Positions 44,812 through 54,030 of a DNA stretch of 64,000 nucleotides are shown in pieces; positions within the stretch are counted from its first letter, which is position 1; each line of letters begins with the position of its first letter. The position numbers and the translations under genes were made by a program. This stretch comes from Sulfurimonas autotrophica DSM 16294 (lineage in GTDB: Bacteria; Campylobacterota; Campylobacteria; Campylobacterales; Sulfurimonadaceae). Location of the stretch: the NCBI RefSeq assembly GCF_000147355.1, contig NC_014506.1:372001-436000 (forward strand), given 5' to 3'. The notes beneath the pieces were generated by a model. It had not been told where the DNA came from and ran no database searches. It saw nothing but the letters and a program-made list of their open reading frames with translations.

Positions 44812-47800
44812 ATGTTTGAATTTTTTTATAAACGACCTTATTTGCTCTATTCCATTATAGCAGCTTTTTTTATAATGGGGATTATTGCACTGATAACACT
44901 GCCTAAAAACCTCTTTCCCGATGCCAATCCACCACAGGTAATTGTTATTACCCAAGTGCCGGGAGCTACGGCTCAGGTAGCGGCTTCTACCGTTTCAAAA
45001 CCAATCGAGCAGGAGATTTCGCGTCTTGGTTTGGTAACAGATGTCAGCAGTGTCAATGTTGCAGGTTTTTCTATCGTAAAAGCTGATTTTGGGTATAAAA
45101 AAGGGCTTAATGCCGCGGCGGTTGATGTGGCAAATGCTCTCTCAATTGCAAAAGCAAAACTGCCTGCGGGAGTCAATCCGGCTATATATACAGCGGGGGA
45201 TTTTACGCTTCCTGTAGATGTGATAGCACTGAGTCCGAAAAATACCAATGTCAACTTGGCAGATATCAGAAAAATTGCCGACAGTTTTATAAAACCGCAT
45301 CTTTTAAGCAATAAAACCATAGGAAATGTAGAGGTGTTCGGAGGGTATCAAAGTGCTATAAATATAGAAGTTGACCCGTTTAAAGCAAAAAGATACGGTG
45401 TGAACTTTGAAACTATTACAAAAGCTATAAACACGCTTAACCGTGATATTCCTATAGGGTTTATCAAGGGTGATAACGACTTTTACACGGTTACTTTTTA
45501 CGGTGAAAAAGACAATATAGAGAAGCTCAACCAACTTCAAATTATGCCCAATGTCAGGCTTAGTGATATTGCAGATGTAAAATGGGGATACAAAAAAAGA
45601 ACAAGCGGTTACATGGGTAACGGTAAAGATGCCATAGCCCTTGCTATTCAACGCGCACCCGGCGGAAGTGTTTTAGATGTCAGTAAGGCAGCCAGAAAAG
45701 AGCTGGCAAAGCTCAAGCAGGAGTACCCGAATATCAAGTTTGAAATAAGCGACACGCAAAGAGACCTGATTGAACAGGCAAATGATAATATGCTTGAGGC
45801 ATTACGTGATGCAGTCATTTATACACTGCTTGTGATTATGCTCTTTTTGGGAAATTTTCGAGCCATCATAGCAGCGGGTCTTTCTATTCCTATGGTATTT
45901 TTCTCAACTATGGCTATCATCTGGCTGACAGGCGGCGAGTTAAACATCGTTATTTATACAGCAATTATATTGGCTCTTGGAATGCTTACAGATGATGCGG
46001 TCGTAGTGCTTGAAAATATTGAAAGGCATCTCAACGAAGGGCATGAAAAGCTCGAAGATGCTATAACACACGGAACAAAAGAGGTTTTAAGCCCTGTATT
46101 TGCGGGAACTGCAGCGACTATTGCTATTTTATTTCCATTAATGTTTGTCGGCGGTTTTCCTGAGAAGATTTTTAAACCTTTGATTGAAACATTGATAATT
46201 GCACTCTTAGTGAGTTATTTTTTATCTATTACTTTTATACCCTCTCTTTCAAAATGGCTCTATAAAAACGGCGTCGGTAAAACAAAAATAGAGGGGTATT
46301 TTGAGTGGTTCTATCAAAACACGATAGGCAGACTTGTTGCTCCTTATGTCGGGATTATTAAATTTTCCAATGGGAAATGGTGGTTTGTACGACGTATGTT
46401 GTTAACAATCGGTGTTATCGCTGTTTTACTTGTAAGTATGAAAAATATTATGCCCACAATCGGTAAAGACGCTATGCCTCCTATGGATACGGGAATTATT
46501 AAGGCACAAATAGCCTTTAGCTCAAATGAAACGGTTGACAGCGCGCAGAAAAAAATTCAGCCGGTACTTGATTGGTTGAAAACACAAAAATGGGTAAAAA
46601 TGAGTTCAGTTGCATTTGGAACAGAACCGGGAGTGTTAAGTCTTGGAAGCGGTAACCTGCCTTCAGAAGCGACTATTACCATTAATGCTGTAAACAGATT
46701 TGAACGTAAGCAGACTATGTGGGAACTTGAAAATATCATTCGAGACAAATTAGCAAAGGTCGAGGGACTCAAACGTAATGATGTTTTTGATTTTGGTGCA
46801 ACAGCACTCTCATCCATAAAGGCAACAGTTGATGTGCGCCTCAGTTCTCCTGTCATTGATGGATTAACCGACAATGCACATAAAGTTGCCAATGCTATAC
46901 AAAATGTACATGGTTTAACTTCGGTAAGCACAAGCTGGGACAAAGATTTTATGGAAGTGGAACTTGATATTGATGAAAATAAGGCACTCAGTTACGGTGT
47001 GACACCGTATCAAATAGCGATGCAAATTCCTATAAAAGGGCAGATTGTCGGACTCAATGCCAACTTGGAATCTATGAATACGCAGTTTGTAAGACTCTAC
47101 TTAAAAGGAAAATTTTCTAAAAATATAGAAACTTTACGACTCTTGCCTATTGCGACGCCGAGAGGCGAAATACCTCTGAGTCAAATTGCAACGCTTAAAA
47201 GACATTTGACTTTTGCAAAGATAGAGCGTGATAAAATGCTCTACAGTGTGGATGTTAACGGTTACAGAGCAAAAAGACCGGTAACACATTTGACTGATGA
47301 TACAATAGCAGCACTCAAAAAAGCAAATATAAAAGATGTGAAAATAGACCAGACAGGTGACATCGCTCAGATTAATGACAGTTTTGCACGCATGTTAAAA
47401 GCTATTGGCTTAGGTGTGATTATTTTACTAATGACGCTTATAGCCATTTATAAGTCTGTAAGAATGGCATTTGTGATGATTCTTGTTCTACCTTTGTCTC
47501 TCATAGGGGCGGCATGGGGTATGCTGCTTTTTGGAAAACCAAGCTGCATGCCGAGTCTGCTTGGAATATTGCTGCTTTTTGGTATTATTATTAAAAATGC
47601 GGTACTCTTAATTGATTTTTATCAAAGTTATCGAGCAGAGGGCGAGAGACCGTTTGAGAGTGCTATTGAATCTGTTCGTGTACGTTTTCGTCCTGTAATG
47701 ATGACGGCTTTTGGAACAATCGCAGGTATGATTCCTATCGCGTTAGAGCAGGCAGTAGGCTTAGAGAGACTCAGCCCGCTTGCAGACGTGGCAATAGGCG

Positions 47801-47919
47801 GACTTTTAATAGGAACACTTTTAACCCTTATATATGTGCCGATGTATGCCTATATATTTGACAAAGACAATAAAAAAACAAACCCTATAAATAAAGCCGA
47901 AGAAGCACTGCTCTCTTAA
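44812..47919 (+). CDS. RND-family efflux pump
   Basis: 1035 residues, twelve helices with two large periplasmic loops. Helix 4 carries the proton-relay aspartates in LGMLTDDAVVVLENIERH, and GKPSCMPSLLGILLLFGII marks the second half. HAE1/CusA-like family; no methionine set of metal pumps is obvious, so a drug or lipid substrate is more likely. Confidence 0.95.
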   Translation: MFEFFYKRPYLLYSIIAAFFIMGIIALITLPKNLFPDANPPQVIVITQVPGATAQVAASTVSKPIEQEISRLGLVTDVSSVNVAGFSIVKADFGYKKGLNAAAVDVANALSIAKAKLPAGVNPAIYTAGDFTLPVDVIALSPKNTNVNLADIRKIADSFIKPHLLSNKTIGNVEVFGGYQSAINIEVDPFKAKRYGVNFETITKAINTLNRDIPIGFIKGDNDFYTVTFYGEKDNIEKLNQLQIMPNVRLSDIADVKWGYKKRTSGYMGNGKDAIALAIQRAPGGSVLDVSKAARKELAKLKQEYPNIKFEISDTQRDLIEQANDNMLEALRDAVIYTLLVIMLFLGNFRAIIAAGLSIPMVFFSTMAIIWLTGGELNIVIYTAIILALGMLTDDAVVVLENIERHLNEGHEKLEDAITHGTKEVLSPVFAGTAATIAILFPLMFVGGFPEKIFKPLIETLIIALLVSYFLSITFIPSLSKWLYKNGVGKTKIEGYFEWFYQNTIGRLVAPYVGIIKFSNGKWWFVRRMLLTIGVIAVLLVSMKNIMPTIGKDAMPPMDTGIIKAQIAFSSNETVDSAQKKIQPVLDWLKTQKWVKMSSVAFGTEPGVLSLGSGNLPSEATITINAVNRFERKQTMWELENIIRDKLAKVEGLKRNDVFDFGATALSSIKATVDVRLSSPVIDGLTDNAHKVANAIQNVHGLTSVSTSWDKDFMEVELDIDENKALSYGVTPYQIAMQIPIKGQIVGLNANLESMNTQFVRLYLKGKFSKNIETLRLLPIATPRGEIPLSQIATLKRHLTFAKIERDKMLYSVDVNGYRAKRPVTHLTDDTIAALKKANIKDVKIDQTGDIAQINDSFARMLKAIGLGVIILLMTLIAIYKSVRMAFVMILVLPLSLIGAAWGMLLFGKPSCMPSLLGILLLFGIIIKNAVLLIDFYQSYRAEGERPFESAIESVRVRFRPVMMTAFGTIAGMIPIALEQAVGLERLSPLADVAIGGLLIGTLLTLIYVPMYAYIFDKDNKKTNPINKAEEALLS

Positions 47920-47931
47920 AAAGGAAAAAAT

Positions 47932-48243
47932 ATGCAAGAAATTGCCTGTCATACAATGAATGAGGGTGAGATTTTAAATGAATCTCATCCGGAGTATCCG
48001 CTTTATGAAGGTGTGCTATACGGCGACAGAGTCAGCACGGCAAAGTTTTCAAAAAGACTGAGCTGTTCTATAAAACATCTGCCGCTGCGTTTGAAATTTC
48101 ACTATGAATATGATACACTTAAGGCGATAGAAAACGGCGTGACAAAAAGTCCGACACTTATTCTTAATGGAGATATATTTCTTGAAGGACTGACGCAAGC
48201 TGAAGAGATAACAAAAGCGTTTGAACAATTAAGTAAACAATAA
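47932..48243 (+). CDS. small protein with thioredoxin-like C-terminus
   Basis: 103 residues, no signal. The C-terminal segment GVTKSPTLILNGDIFLEGL resembles the cis-Pro loop and last strands of thioredoxin folds, but the usual CxxC is absent; cysteines occur at 5 and about 44. It is 12 bp downstream of the pump with its own AAGGAAAAAAT site, so it is probably part of the efflux operon. Function unknown. Confidence 0.6.
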   Translation: MQEIACHTMNEGEILNESHPEYPLYEGVLYGDRVSTAKFSKRLSCSIKHLPLRLKFHYEYDTLKAIENGVTKSPTLILNGDIFLEGLTQAEEITKAFEQLSKQ

Positions 48244-48350
48244 AAAATTAATTACAACTAAATAAATTATTTAATATTTTAAATTAACAGTTAAGATTGT
48301 TTTTAAGATAATAAAGATAGAATTAGAAAGTTTAAATTAAAGGAAAAAAA

Positions 48351-48812
48351 ATGAAAAGAGACGGTTTTACACTTATAGAGTTAATCTTCGTTATCGTTAT
48401 TATTGGTGTGTTGGCAGCTGTTGCAGTGCCTAAGTTTACAAACTTAAAGCAGAGTGCAGAAGCGAGAAATATGATTAAAATTGTTAAAGATGCAGAAACA
48501 GCTGTTCCAAGTGCAGCTGCTAACATGTCAGATTTAGAAAATAACACGAGTTACAGCTTAAATGATATTTTAACTTTAACAGGAAAAAATATTGTATTAG
48601 TTGATACTAACAATACATATGACCTTAACAATACAGCAAATAACGCTACAATAGCAAGTGTTAAATTTAGCAGAGCTAATCGAGAAGTGAACACAAGTAT
48701 TGATTGTGATGCATTTGTAGATACTAAATCACAAGATAAATGTGCGGATGAACTTGGAACAACAAAAAGTGGTAATACAACACCAGAGTATACGGCACAT
48801 ATAACATACTAA
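48351..48812 (+). CDS. type IV pilin, MshA-like
   Basis: 153 residues. A short leader ends in Gly before FTLIELIFVIVIIGVLAAVA, the classic type IV prepilin motif with Glu5. A C-terminal cysteine pair (IDCDAFV and DKCADEL) may form a disulfide loop. Major or minor pilin of the MSHA-like pilus whose assembly genes lie opposite. AAAGGAAAAAAA precedes the ATG. Confidence 0.92.
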   Translation: MKRDGFTLIELIFVIVIIGVLAAVAVPKFTNLKQSAEARNMIKIVKDAETAVPSAAANMSDLENNTSYSLNDILTLTGKNIVLVDTNNTYDLNNTANNATIASVKFSRANREVNTSIDCDAFVDTKSQDKCADELGTTKSGNTTPEYTAHITY

Positions 48813-48816
48813 AACT

Positions 48817-49293
48817 ATGAAAAAGGCTTTTACGCTTATAGAACTTATTTTTGTACTTGTTATTATAGGTGTATTGGCTGCAGTTGCCATCCCGAAATTT
48901 GGGGGGCTTATTGCAAACTCTAAAGTATCGGCAGAATTGGCTACTGCTTCTACAATTCAATCGGCTCTAGATGATGTTCATAGTGACTGGATTATTAGTG
49001 AAGGTAGTTTTAGTTGGGGTAATGACAAAAATGAGAGTGATATAAACTCTCAAGGTTACCCTAAAAAATTGGGTAATTGTCCGCCGGCTTTTGATTGGAT
49101 TTTAAAATCATCTTCAATCGTTAATGCAAAATGGACGTGTGTAGATAATGGTGACGGTACCTTTAAATATGAGGGACCGGCTTCCCAAGCAGATAGCGGG
49201 GTAAATAGTATAAAAGAGGGAAAGCCTGACAAATCTAAACATTGGGATTACAATAGCAGTGACGGCAGCTTTTCGTTAGTTTCTGACAGCTAA
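48817..49293 (+). CDS. type IV pilin, MshA/MshB-like
   Basis: 158 residues. The prepilin site has Ala, not Gly, before FTLIELIFVLVIIGVLAAVA. Cysteines in GNCPPAF and KWTCVDN could form the D-loop disulfide. It follows the first pilin by 4 bp, and its stop overlaps the end of the small minus-strand gene. Confidence 0.9.
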   Translation: MKKAFTLIELIFVLVIIGVLAAVAIPKFGGLIANSKVSAELATASTIQSALDDVHSDWIISEGSFSWGNDKNESDINSQGYPKKLGNCPPAFDWILKSSSIVNAKWTCVDNGDGTFKYEGPASQADSGVNSIKEGKPDKSKHWDYNSSDGSFSLVSDS

Positions 49294-49388
49294 AGGTTAG
49301 ACATCCTTTTTACTATCCAAAGAGCAAATCCTAAAATAAGTGCACTTACTATTGCTATAACTATGCTTCCGCTATTTTCAATATTCAT
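49290..49388 (-). CDS. 32-residue single-helix membrane peptide
   Basis: ATG at 49388 preceded by AAAAGGAATATT, a strong ribosome site. It encodes MNIENSGSIVIAIVSALILG, then FALWIVKRMSNL: a short polar start, one hydrophobic helix and a basic cytoplasmic end. It lies 10 bp after the GspF/MshG gene, in the place where Vibrio MSHA loci carry mshF, though no similarity to MshF can be claimed. Confidence 0.7.
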   Translation of the reverse strand: MNIENSGSIVIAIVSALILGFALWIVKRMSNL

Positions 49389-49398
49389 AATATTCCTT

Positions 49399-50637
49399 TT
49401 ATTTTGCTAAGTCAACCATATTCCACATAGGCAGAAAAATACCAAGTGCTAGAACCATGACAAAACCGGCGATAGCAGCTATGAGAATAGGCTCTATGAG
49501 TGTTGCAATATTATCAACTATATAATCAAATCTATCTTTATAGATTTTTGTGATTTTGTTGAGCATCTTGTCAAGTCCGCCGCCGATTTCACCGGCTTTT
49601 ATCATCTCTACTATCATATTTTCAAATACTTCTGTCTTTTCAAAACCTTGATAAAGACTCTTTCCTTCTTCTATTGATGTAGAAATTCTCTTTATTTTTT
49701 CTTTAAGATAACTGTTTTCTATTATATCAGAAGCTATATTAAGAGCTTCTAACATTGGTATGCCCGCATCAACCAAAACTTGAAACACATACATAAATCT
49801 GCTTATCATTGCATTGAGTGTTGCCTTGCCTAATATATATATTTTTAACATCAATTTATCAAGATATAGTCTTACTTTTTCACTTCTTTTATATAATATA
49901 TTTATAAATATTGATAAAATGACGGCAGAAACTATGATGTAAGGTCCATAAACAATTAGTGCATGCTCTATCCACAATAAAAATTGAGTCGGCAGTGGTA
50001 ATTCCATATTTGATTGTTGAAAAAAACTTTTAAATTGAGGTACAACAAATATAATAACAACTGAAAATGCTATACCCATGGCAAATATAATAATAAGCGG
50101 GTATCTTGTAGCTTTTTGAAACTTCTTTCTATTGTCTATAATATTTTGCAAAATAGATGTTAAGTGGGAAACAGATTCAGAGAGTCGCCCTGTTTCTTCT
50201 CCTAATTTAAACATAGAAAGGGTTATAAAGCCTAATTGTTCTTTAAATGTTATTGCTGAATTATATAAACTTTTACCTCCTTCAATATCATTATTTATCT
50301 TAGTAAATATAGCTTTTATCATTTCATCATTTTGATTTTTTACAGCTTCTGCCAAAACATAATTAAGAGGCAGTCCGGCATCAAGCATGATGGCAATCTG
50401 ATCAAGGATAGCTATGAGTTTTTCAGTATCGACCTTTTTATTTTTTATAGGATTTTTAAATTTATTTACATATTGACCAAAAGCTATTTTTAATGGTTTT
50501 GAAATCTCTTGAATCCTAATTAAAACACCTATTTTCATCTCATAAAAATTTTGCATTGCTGAAATTTTATTTTCAGCTTCTAATACTATAGAATCTTTTT
50601 TCTTTCCAATTTTATAATTTATTCTAAAGTATTTCAT
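49399..50637 (-). CDS. mshG: pilus inner-membrane platform protein (GspF/MshG)
   Basis: 412 residues with two repeated T2SSF domains (about 75-195 and 278-400), each followed by membrane helices. Phrases such as LDAGLPLNYVLAEAV and VDAGIPMLEALNIASDII are typical. Platform for the pilus motor. It starts 2 bp after the ATPase gene. Confidence 0.93.
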   Translation of the reverse strand: MKYFRINYKIGKKKDSIVLEAENKISAMQNFYEMKIGVLIRIQEISKPLKIAFGQYVNKFKNPIKNKKVDTEKLIAILDQIAIMLDAGLPLNYVLAEAVKNQNDEMIKAIFTKINNDIEGGKSLYNSAITFKEQLGFITLSMFKLGEETGRLSESVSHLTSILQNIIDNRKKFQKATRYPLIIIFAMGIAFSVVIIFVVPQFKSFFQQSNMELPLPTQFLLWIEHALIVYGPYIIVSAVILSIFINILYKRSEKVRLYLDKLMLKIYILGKATLNAMISRFMYVFQVLVDAGIPMLEALNIASDIIENSYLKEKIKRISTSIEEGKSLYQGFEKTEVFENMIVEMIKAGEIGGGLDKMLNKITKIYKDRFDYIVDNIATLIEPILIAAIAGFVMVLALGIFLPMWNMVDLAK

Positions 50638-50639
50638 AA

Positions 50640-52319
50640 TTACCTATCCTTTGTAATTCTCAATACTTCTTCTACAGTTGTTATACCTTTTAGAGCTTTT
50701 TTGATTCCATCTGCTATCATAGGTTTATATAGTCCGTTTGATTCTGCATACTCAATTATAGCTATTTTGTTTGCATTTTCTGATATCATTTTTGCCAATA
50801 CAGTATCTATAGTTAATATTTCTGATATCATGGTTCTATTGAAGTAGCCTGTAAAATCACATTTGGAACATCCTTGCCCTGTATAAAACTTTATTTCAGG
50901 ATTAGATAAATATTTTTCAATTTTGCTTAATTGCGCTTTTGTAAGTTTAATCTCATTTTTACAATACGGACAAATTTTTCTAACAAGTCTTTGTCCTACA
51001 ATTCCAACTAATGCATCAGCGATTAAATAAGGTTTTAATCCCATTTGAATCATTCTAGGGATTGCTCCCGGAGCATCATTTGTGTGCAGAGTTGTAAATA
51101 CCAGGTGCCCTGTCAAAGCAGCTTGTGATGCAGAATTTAATGTTTCAAAATCACGAACTTCCCCAATGAGTATAATATCGGGATCTTGTCGTAAAAAAGA
51201 TCTTACAGCCAATGAAAAAGTTAATCCTGTTTTTTCATTTATTTGAATTTGCTGCACAAGCGGCAATCTGTATTCAACAGGGTCTTCTGCTGTCATTACT
51301 TTATTTGAAATATTTTTTATCTCATTTAATGCTGCATAGAGTGTGGTGGTTTTACCACTTCCTGTAGGCCCTGTGATAAGCACTATTCCATTTGGAGAAT
51401 GAATAAAATCCATAAAATTATCTAAATTTTCATCTTCAAAACCTAAATCTTCTAATTTTAGAAGAACTTTGTCACGATCAAGTATCCTCATAACGATTGA
51501 CTCACCAAATATTGTTGGTGTCGTTGAAAGTCTGAAGTCATAATTTTTTTCATTAATAACAAGACTAAATCTACCATCTTGAGGAATTCTTTTTTCTGAA
51601 ATATCCAAATTTCCTAAAAGTTTTATTCGTGAAGAGAGAGCATTATATATTTCACTATCAAAAACAAAATTTTCATGAAGTATCCCATCTATTCTTGAAC
51701 GAACTATCATCTCTTTTTCATCCGGTTCTATATGTATATCACTCGCTCTTTTATTGATGGCTTCTTTTGCTATGAATAAAATAAGCTTCATAATAGCACT
51801 ATTTTCATCCTCTTTTTTTAAGCCTTGTGTTGTTAACTCTTTTTTTACTTCAGAAATAATTTCTCTAGTAGTTTGAAGTATTTTTATCCGATGAAAAATT
51901 ACATGTATATCATCACTGTAAGCCAAATAAATTTTGACCGGTTTTATAGATATTGTTCTTTCTAATGCTTCTAAAGCATCATAATTTAAGGGGTCGCTTG
52001 TTGCAATATAAACAAAGTCTTCATCTTCTTTAAAAGGTATAGCCTGAGCAGCTTGGAGTATATGCAGGGGGTATTTTGTAGCGATTGCATTAAAATTTAT
52101 ATTTTCGCCGTAAAGATCAACAAAATCTATATCTAATTGTTTAGATAAGGTTTTTAGTAAATCTCTTTGGGTTACATATCCTTCAGCTATAAATATTTCA
52201 CCTAATTTTTTAGTGTAATTTAACTCTTTTTGTTTTTTTAAAGCTTCGTTAAGTTGATCTTTAGTTATAAAATCATTTTTTATTAATATATCACCTAATC
52301 TTACTTTTCTTTGTATCAT
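50640..52319 (-). CDS. mshE: pilus assembly ATPase (GspE/MshE)
   Basis: 559 residues. N-terminal MshEN-type domain (about 5-150) that in MshE binds c-di-GMP, then the ATPase core: Walker A GPTGSGKTT near 318, Asp box, Walker B ILIGEVRD, and a zinc site C-x2-C (CPYCKNEI) plus C-x2-C (CSKCDFTG). It powers pilus extension. Several c-di-GMP enzymes occur in the window, which fits this control. Confidence 0.94.
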   Translation of the reverse strand: MIQRKVRLGDILIKNDFITKDQLNEALKKQKELNYTKKLGEIFIAEGYVTQRDLLKTLSKQLDIDFVDLYGENINFNAIATKYPLHILQAAQAIPFKEDEDFVYIATSDPLNYDALEALERTISIKPVKIYLAYSDDIHVIFHRIKILQTTREIISEVKKELTTQGLKKEDENSAIMKLILFIAKEAINKRASDIHIEPDEKEMIVRSRIDGILHENFVFDSEIYNALSSRIKLLGNLDISEKRIPQDGRFSLVINEKNYDFRLSTTPTIFGESIVMRILDRDKVLLKLEDLGFEDENLDNFMDFIHSPNGIVLITGPTGSGKTTTLYAALNEIKNISNKVMTAEDPVEYRLPLVQQIQINEKTGLTFSLAVRSFLRQDPDIILIGEVRDFETLNSASQAALTGHLVFTTLHTNDAPGAIPRMIQMGLKPYLIADALVGIVGQRLVRKICPYCKNEIKLTKAQLSKIEKYLSNPEIKFYTGQGCSKCDFTGYFNRTMISEILTIDTVLAKMISENANKIAIIEYAESNGLYKPMIADGIKKALKGITTVEEVLRITKDR

Positions 52320-53245
52320 TTATTATTCCACTTTGATAATATTTTATTAACTTCTGAAGAATTTTCAAATTGACTATATATAGTTAATATTTTTTTAGCC
52401 TTTTTTTTATCACCTAAGATGTATAATGATTTTGCATATATTATCCAAGATTTATCATCTGTTTTATCGATGCTGTTTGCAGTTTTTGACCATTTGACTG
52501 CATTTTTATAGTCTTGTATATGATAATAATGTTGTGCAAGTTTCAATGCAATATTGTAGCTTTTTCTTTCTTGAAAAAGCTTTTTGAGATTTTCTATATT
52601 ATACTTTTGAGATTTAAGAACAAAATTATTTTTCTCTATCTTTTTGTTTTGTTTTACAATTGTTTTTTGCTTTACGATTGCTTTAGGCTTTTTAAATGTT
52701 TTTTTTGCTTGAATCACCTTAGGTTCTTTATTGGTACAGATTACTTTTTTAATTATATATTCCAAATTATTTTTATCAGCCAATTTCTTTGAGTGTAAAA
52801 ATTCATTATAGTTTTTTGTTTTATTGCATCTGAGATATAATAGCTGTTTTCCTTTATGAACATAACACGTAAAACCGAGCTTTTCTATTTTTTCTTTCTT
52901 TTTATAAAGATATTTTGCATTGAATTTCCTAGCGATAAAAAATTGTAAATAATAGCATTCATTTTTCTTTATAATTTGTTTCTTTTTATGCTGAATGCTT
53001 TTACTGTTTTCTTTTGTTTTGTCTTTCTTTTTTTTCATGACAACATCTTTTTTTATAACAACATCTTTTTTAATGACAACATCTTTTTTTACAATCGAAG
53101 TTTTTTTTGTTTTAAAATTATCACTATAAGAAAGAAAAATATAGATGCTCGCAGATAGAATTACAACAACAGGTATAATAGCAAACAGATATTTTTTCAA
53201 ATGATAGATTTTACATTTTTTTTCCAGCATATCAAAATTATACAT
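52316..53245 (-). CDS. mshN: MshN-like membrane protein with SPOR-like and TPR regions
   Basis: 309 residues. One membrane helix (about 20-40), a basic linker with three to four copies of VKKDVVIKK, a middle region with paired Cys that looks SPOR-like (CYYLQFFIARKF), and C-terminal TPR-type helices (WIIYAKSLYILGDKKKA). The ATG at 53245 overlaps the upstream stop; a second ATG at 53230 lies six bases after TATAAT. Role in pilus assembly inferred from gene order. Confidence 0.75.
   Translation of the reverse strand: MYNFDMLEKKCKIYHLKKYLFAIIPVVVILSASIYIFLSYSDNFKTKKTSIVKKDVVIKKDVVIKKDVVMKKKKDKTKENSKSIQHKKKQIIKKNECYYLQFFIARKFNAKYLYKKKEKIEKLGFTCYVHKGKQLLYLRCNKTKNYNEFLHSKKLADKNNLEYIIKKVICTNKEPKVIQAKKTFKKPKAIVKQKTIVKQNKKIEKNNFVLKSQKYNIENLKKLFQERKSYNIALKLAQHYYHIQDYKNAVKWSKTANSIDKTDDKSWIIYAKSLYILGDKKKAKKILTIYSQFENSSEVNKILSKWNNK
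53037..53093 (-). repeat. 18-bp tandem repeats in mshN
   Basis: On the minus strand, GATGTTGTTATAAAAAAA-like units recur three to four times in frame, giving the VVIKKD repeats. Poly-A runs inside each unit make slippage possible. Confidence 0.7.
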
Positions 53246-54029
53246 CTATAAGCCCGCCCTCTATTGCAGCCATGGTTAAAATACATTTAGAAAGTTTTTG
53301 ATATTTATGCTTATGATTATTTTGTGCATAATTTAGTAGTAAAAACGCAGTATGCAGCATTTTTTTAAATTCTCTAAAGTTCCCCTTAGTATTTTTGTAA
53401 ATAAAATTTAAATATTTGAAACTTAATTCTTCTAGCAAATACGGCTTATTTATATCTTTTAATTTTAAATATATATAATCTTTGTATTCATTTTTCTGCA
53501 GATGATTTAATTCTAGTATTTTGTGTGGTCTTGATGAAAATTGCGGTGCATTTAAAATGTTTTTTGATTCATGTTTATGCATAACAAGAATAAACCAAAA
53601 TGCTTTTGAATCTGCCAGTATTCTTATAACTTCAATCATATCTTTAGATAGTAGTTGCGCTTCATCTATAATAACAACATAATTTGAATTTTTATATATT
53701 GAAACAACTTGTTTAATAAGTCCCTCAATTGAAAAATCTTTAACTTCTTCTTTACTTTTTTTTATAAGTGTTTTTATAAAATCAACAGGTTCCAAAAAAG
53801 GTATATCAAATTTTATAATATTAATATTTTCATTATTTTCATTTTCTAAATGATTAACAAAAGCACTTTTCCCTACTCCGGGTTCCCCTATTAAAAAAAT
53901 TAACTGTTTTGTGTCATTCTTAAAAATATTTAAAAGATTGTTTTTTAAATGCATTGTTTCAAAGCTTTCGAAAAAATTCATCTCTTGCGATTTTTCTTCA
54001 AAAATTCGTGATATTTCCAAATAATCCAA
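53238..54029 (-). CDS. mshM: ExeA/MshM-type AAA ATPase
   Basis: 263 residues from a TTG start. Walker A GEPGVGKS at 48-55, Walker B YVVIIDEAQLL near 114-124. ExeA-family ATPases help place or assemble secretins. It sits between the secretin and mshN as in Vibrio. Confidence 0.88.
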   Translation of the reverse strand: MDYLEISRIFEEKSQEMNFFESFETMHLKNNLLNIFKNDTKQLIFLIGEPGVGKSAFVNHLENENNENINIIKFDIPFLEPVDFIKTLIKKSKEEVKDFSIEGLIKQVVSIYKNSNYVVIIDEAQLLSKDMIEVIRILADSKAFWFILVMHKHESKNILNAPQFSSRPHKILELNHLQKNEYKDYIYLKLKDINKPYLLEELSFKYLNFIYKNTKGNFREFKKMLHTAFLLLNYAQNNHKHKYQKLSKCILTMAAIEGGLIDV

Positions 54030-54030
54030 T

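Noticed and set aside
53228-53242. TATAAT six bases before an ATG inside mshN
   Set aside because: Not counted with the leaderless set because the codons ATG TAT AAT explain it by chance and the operon is read through.
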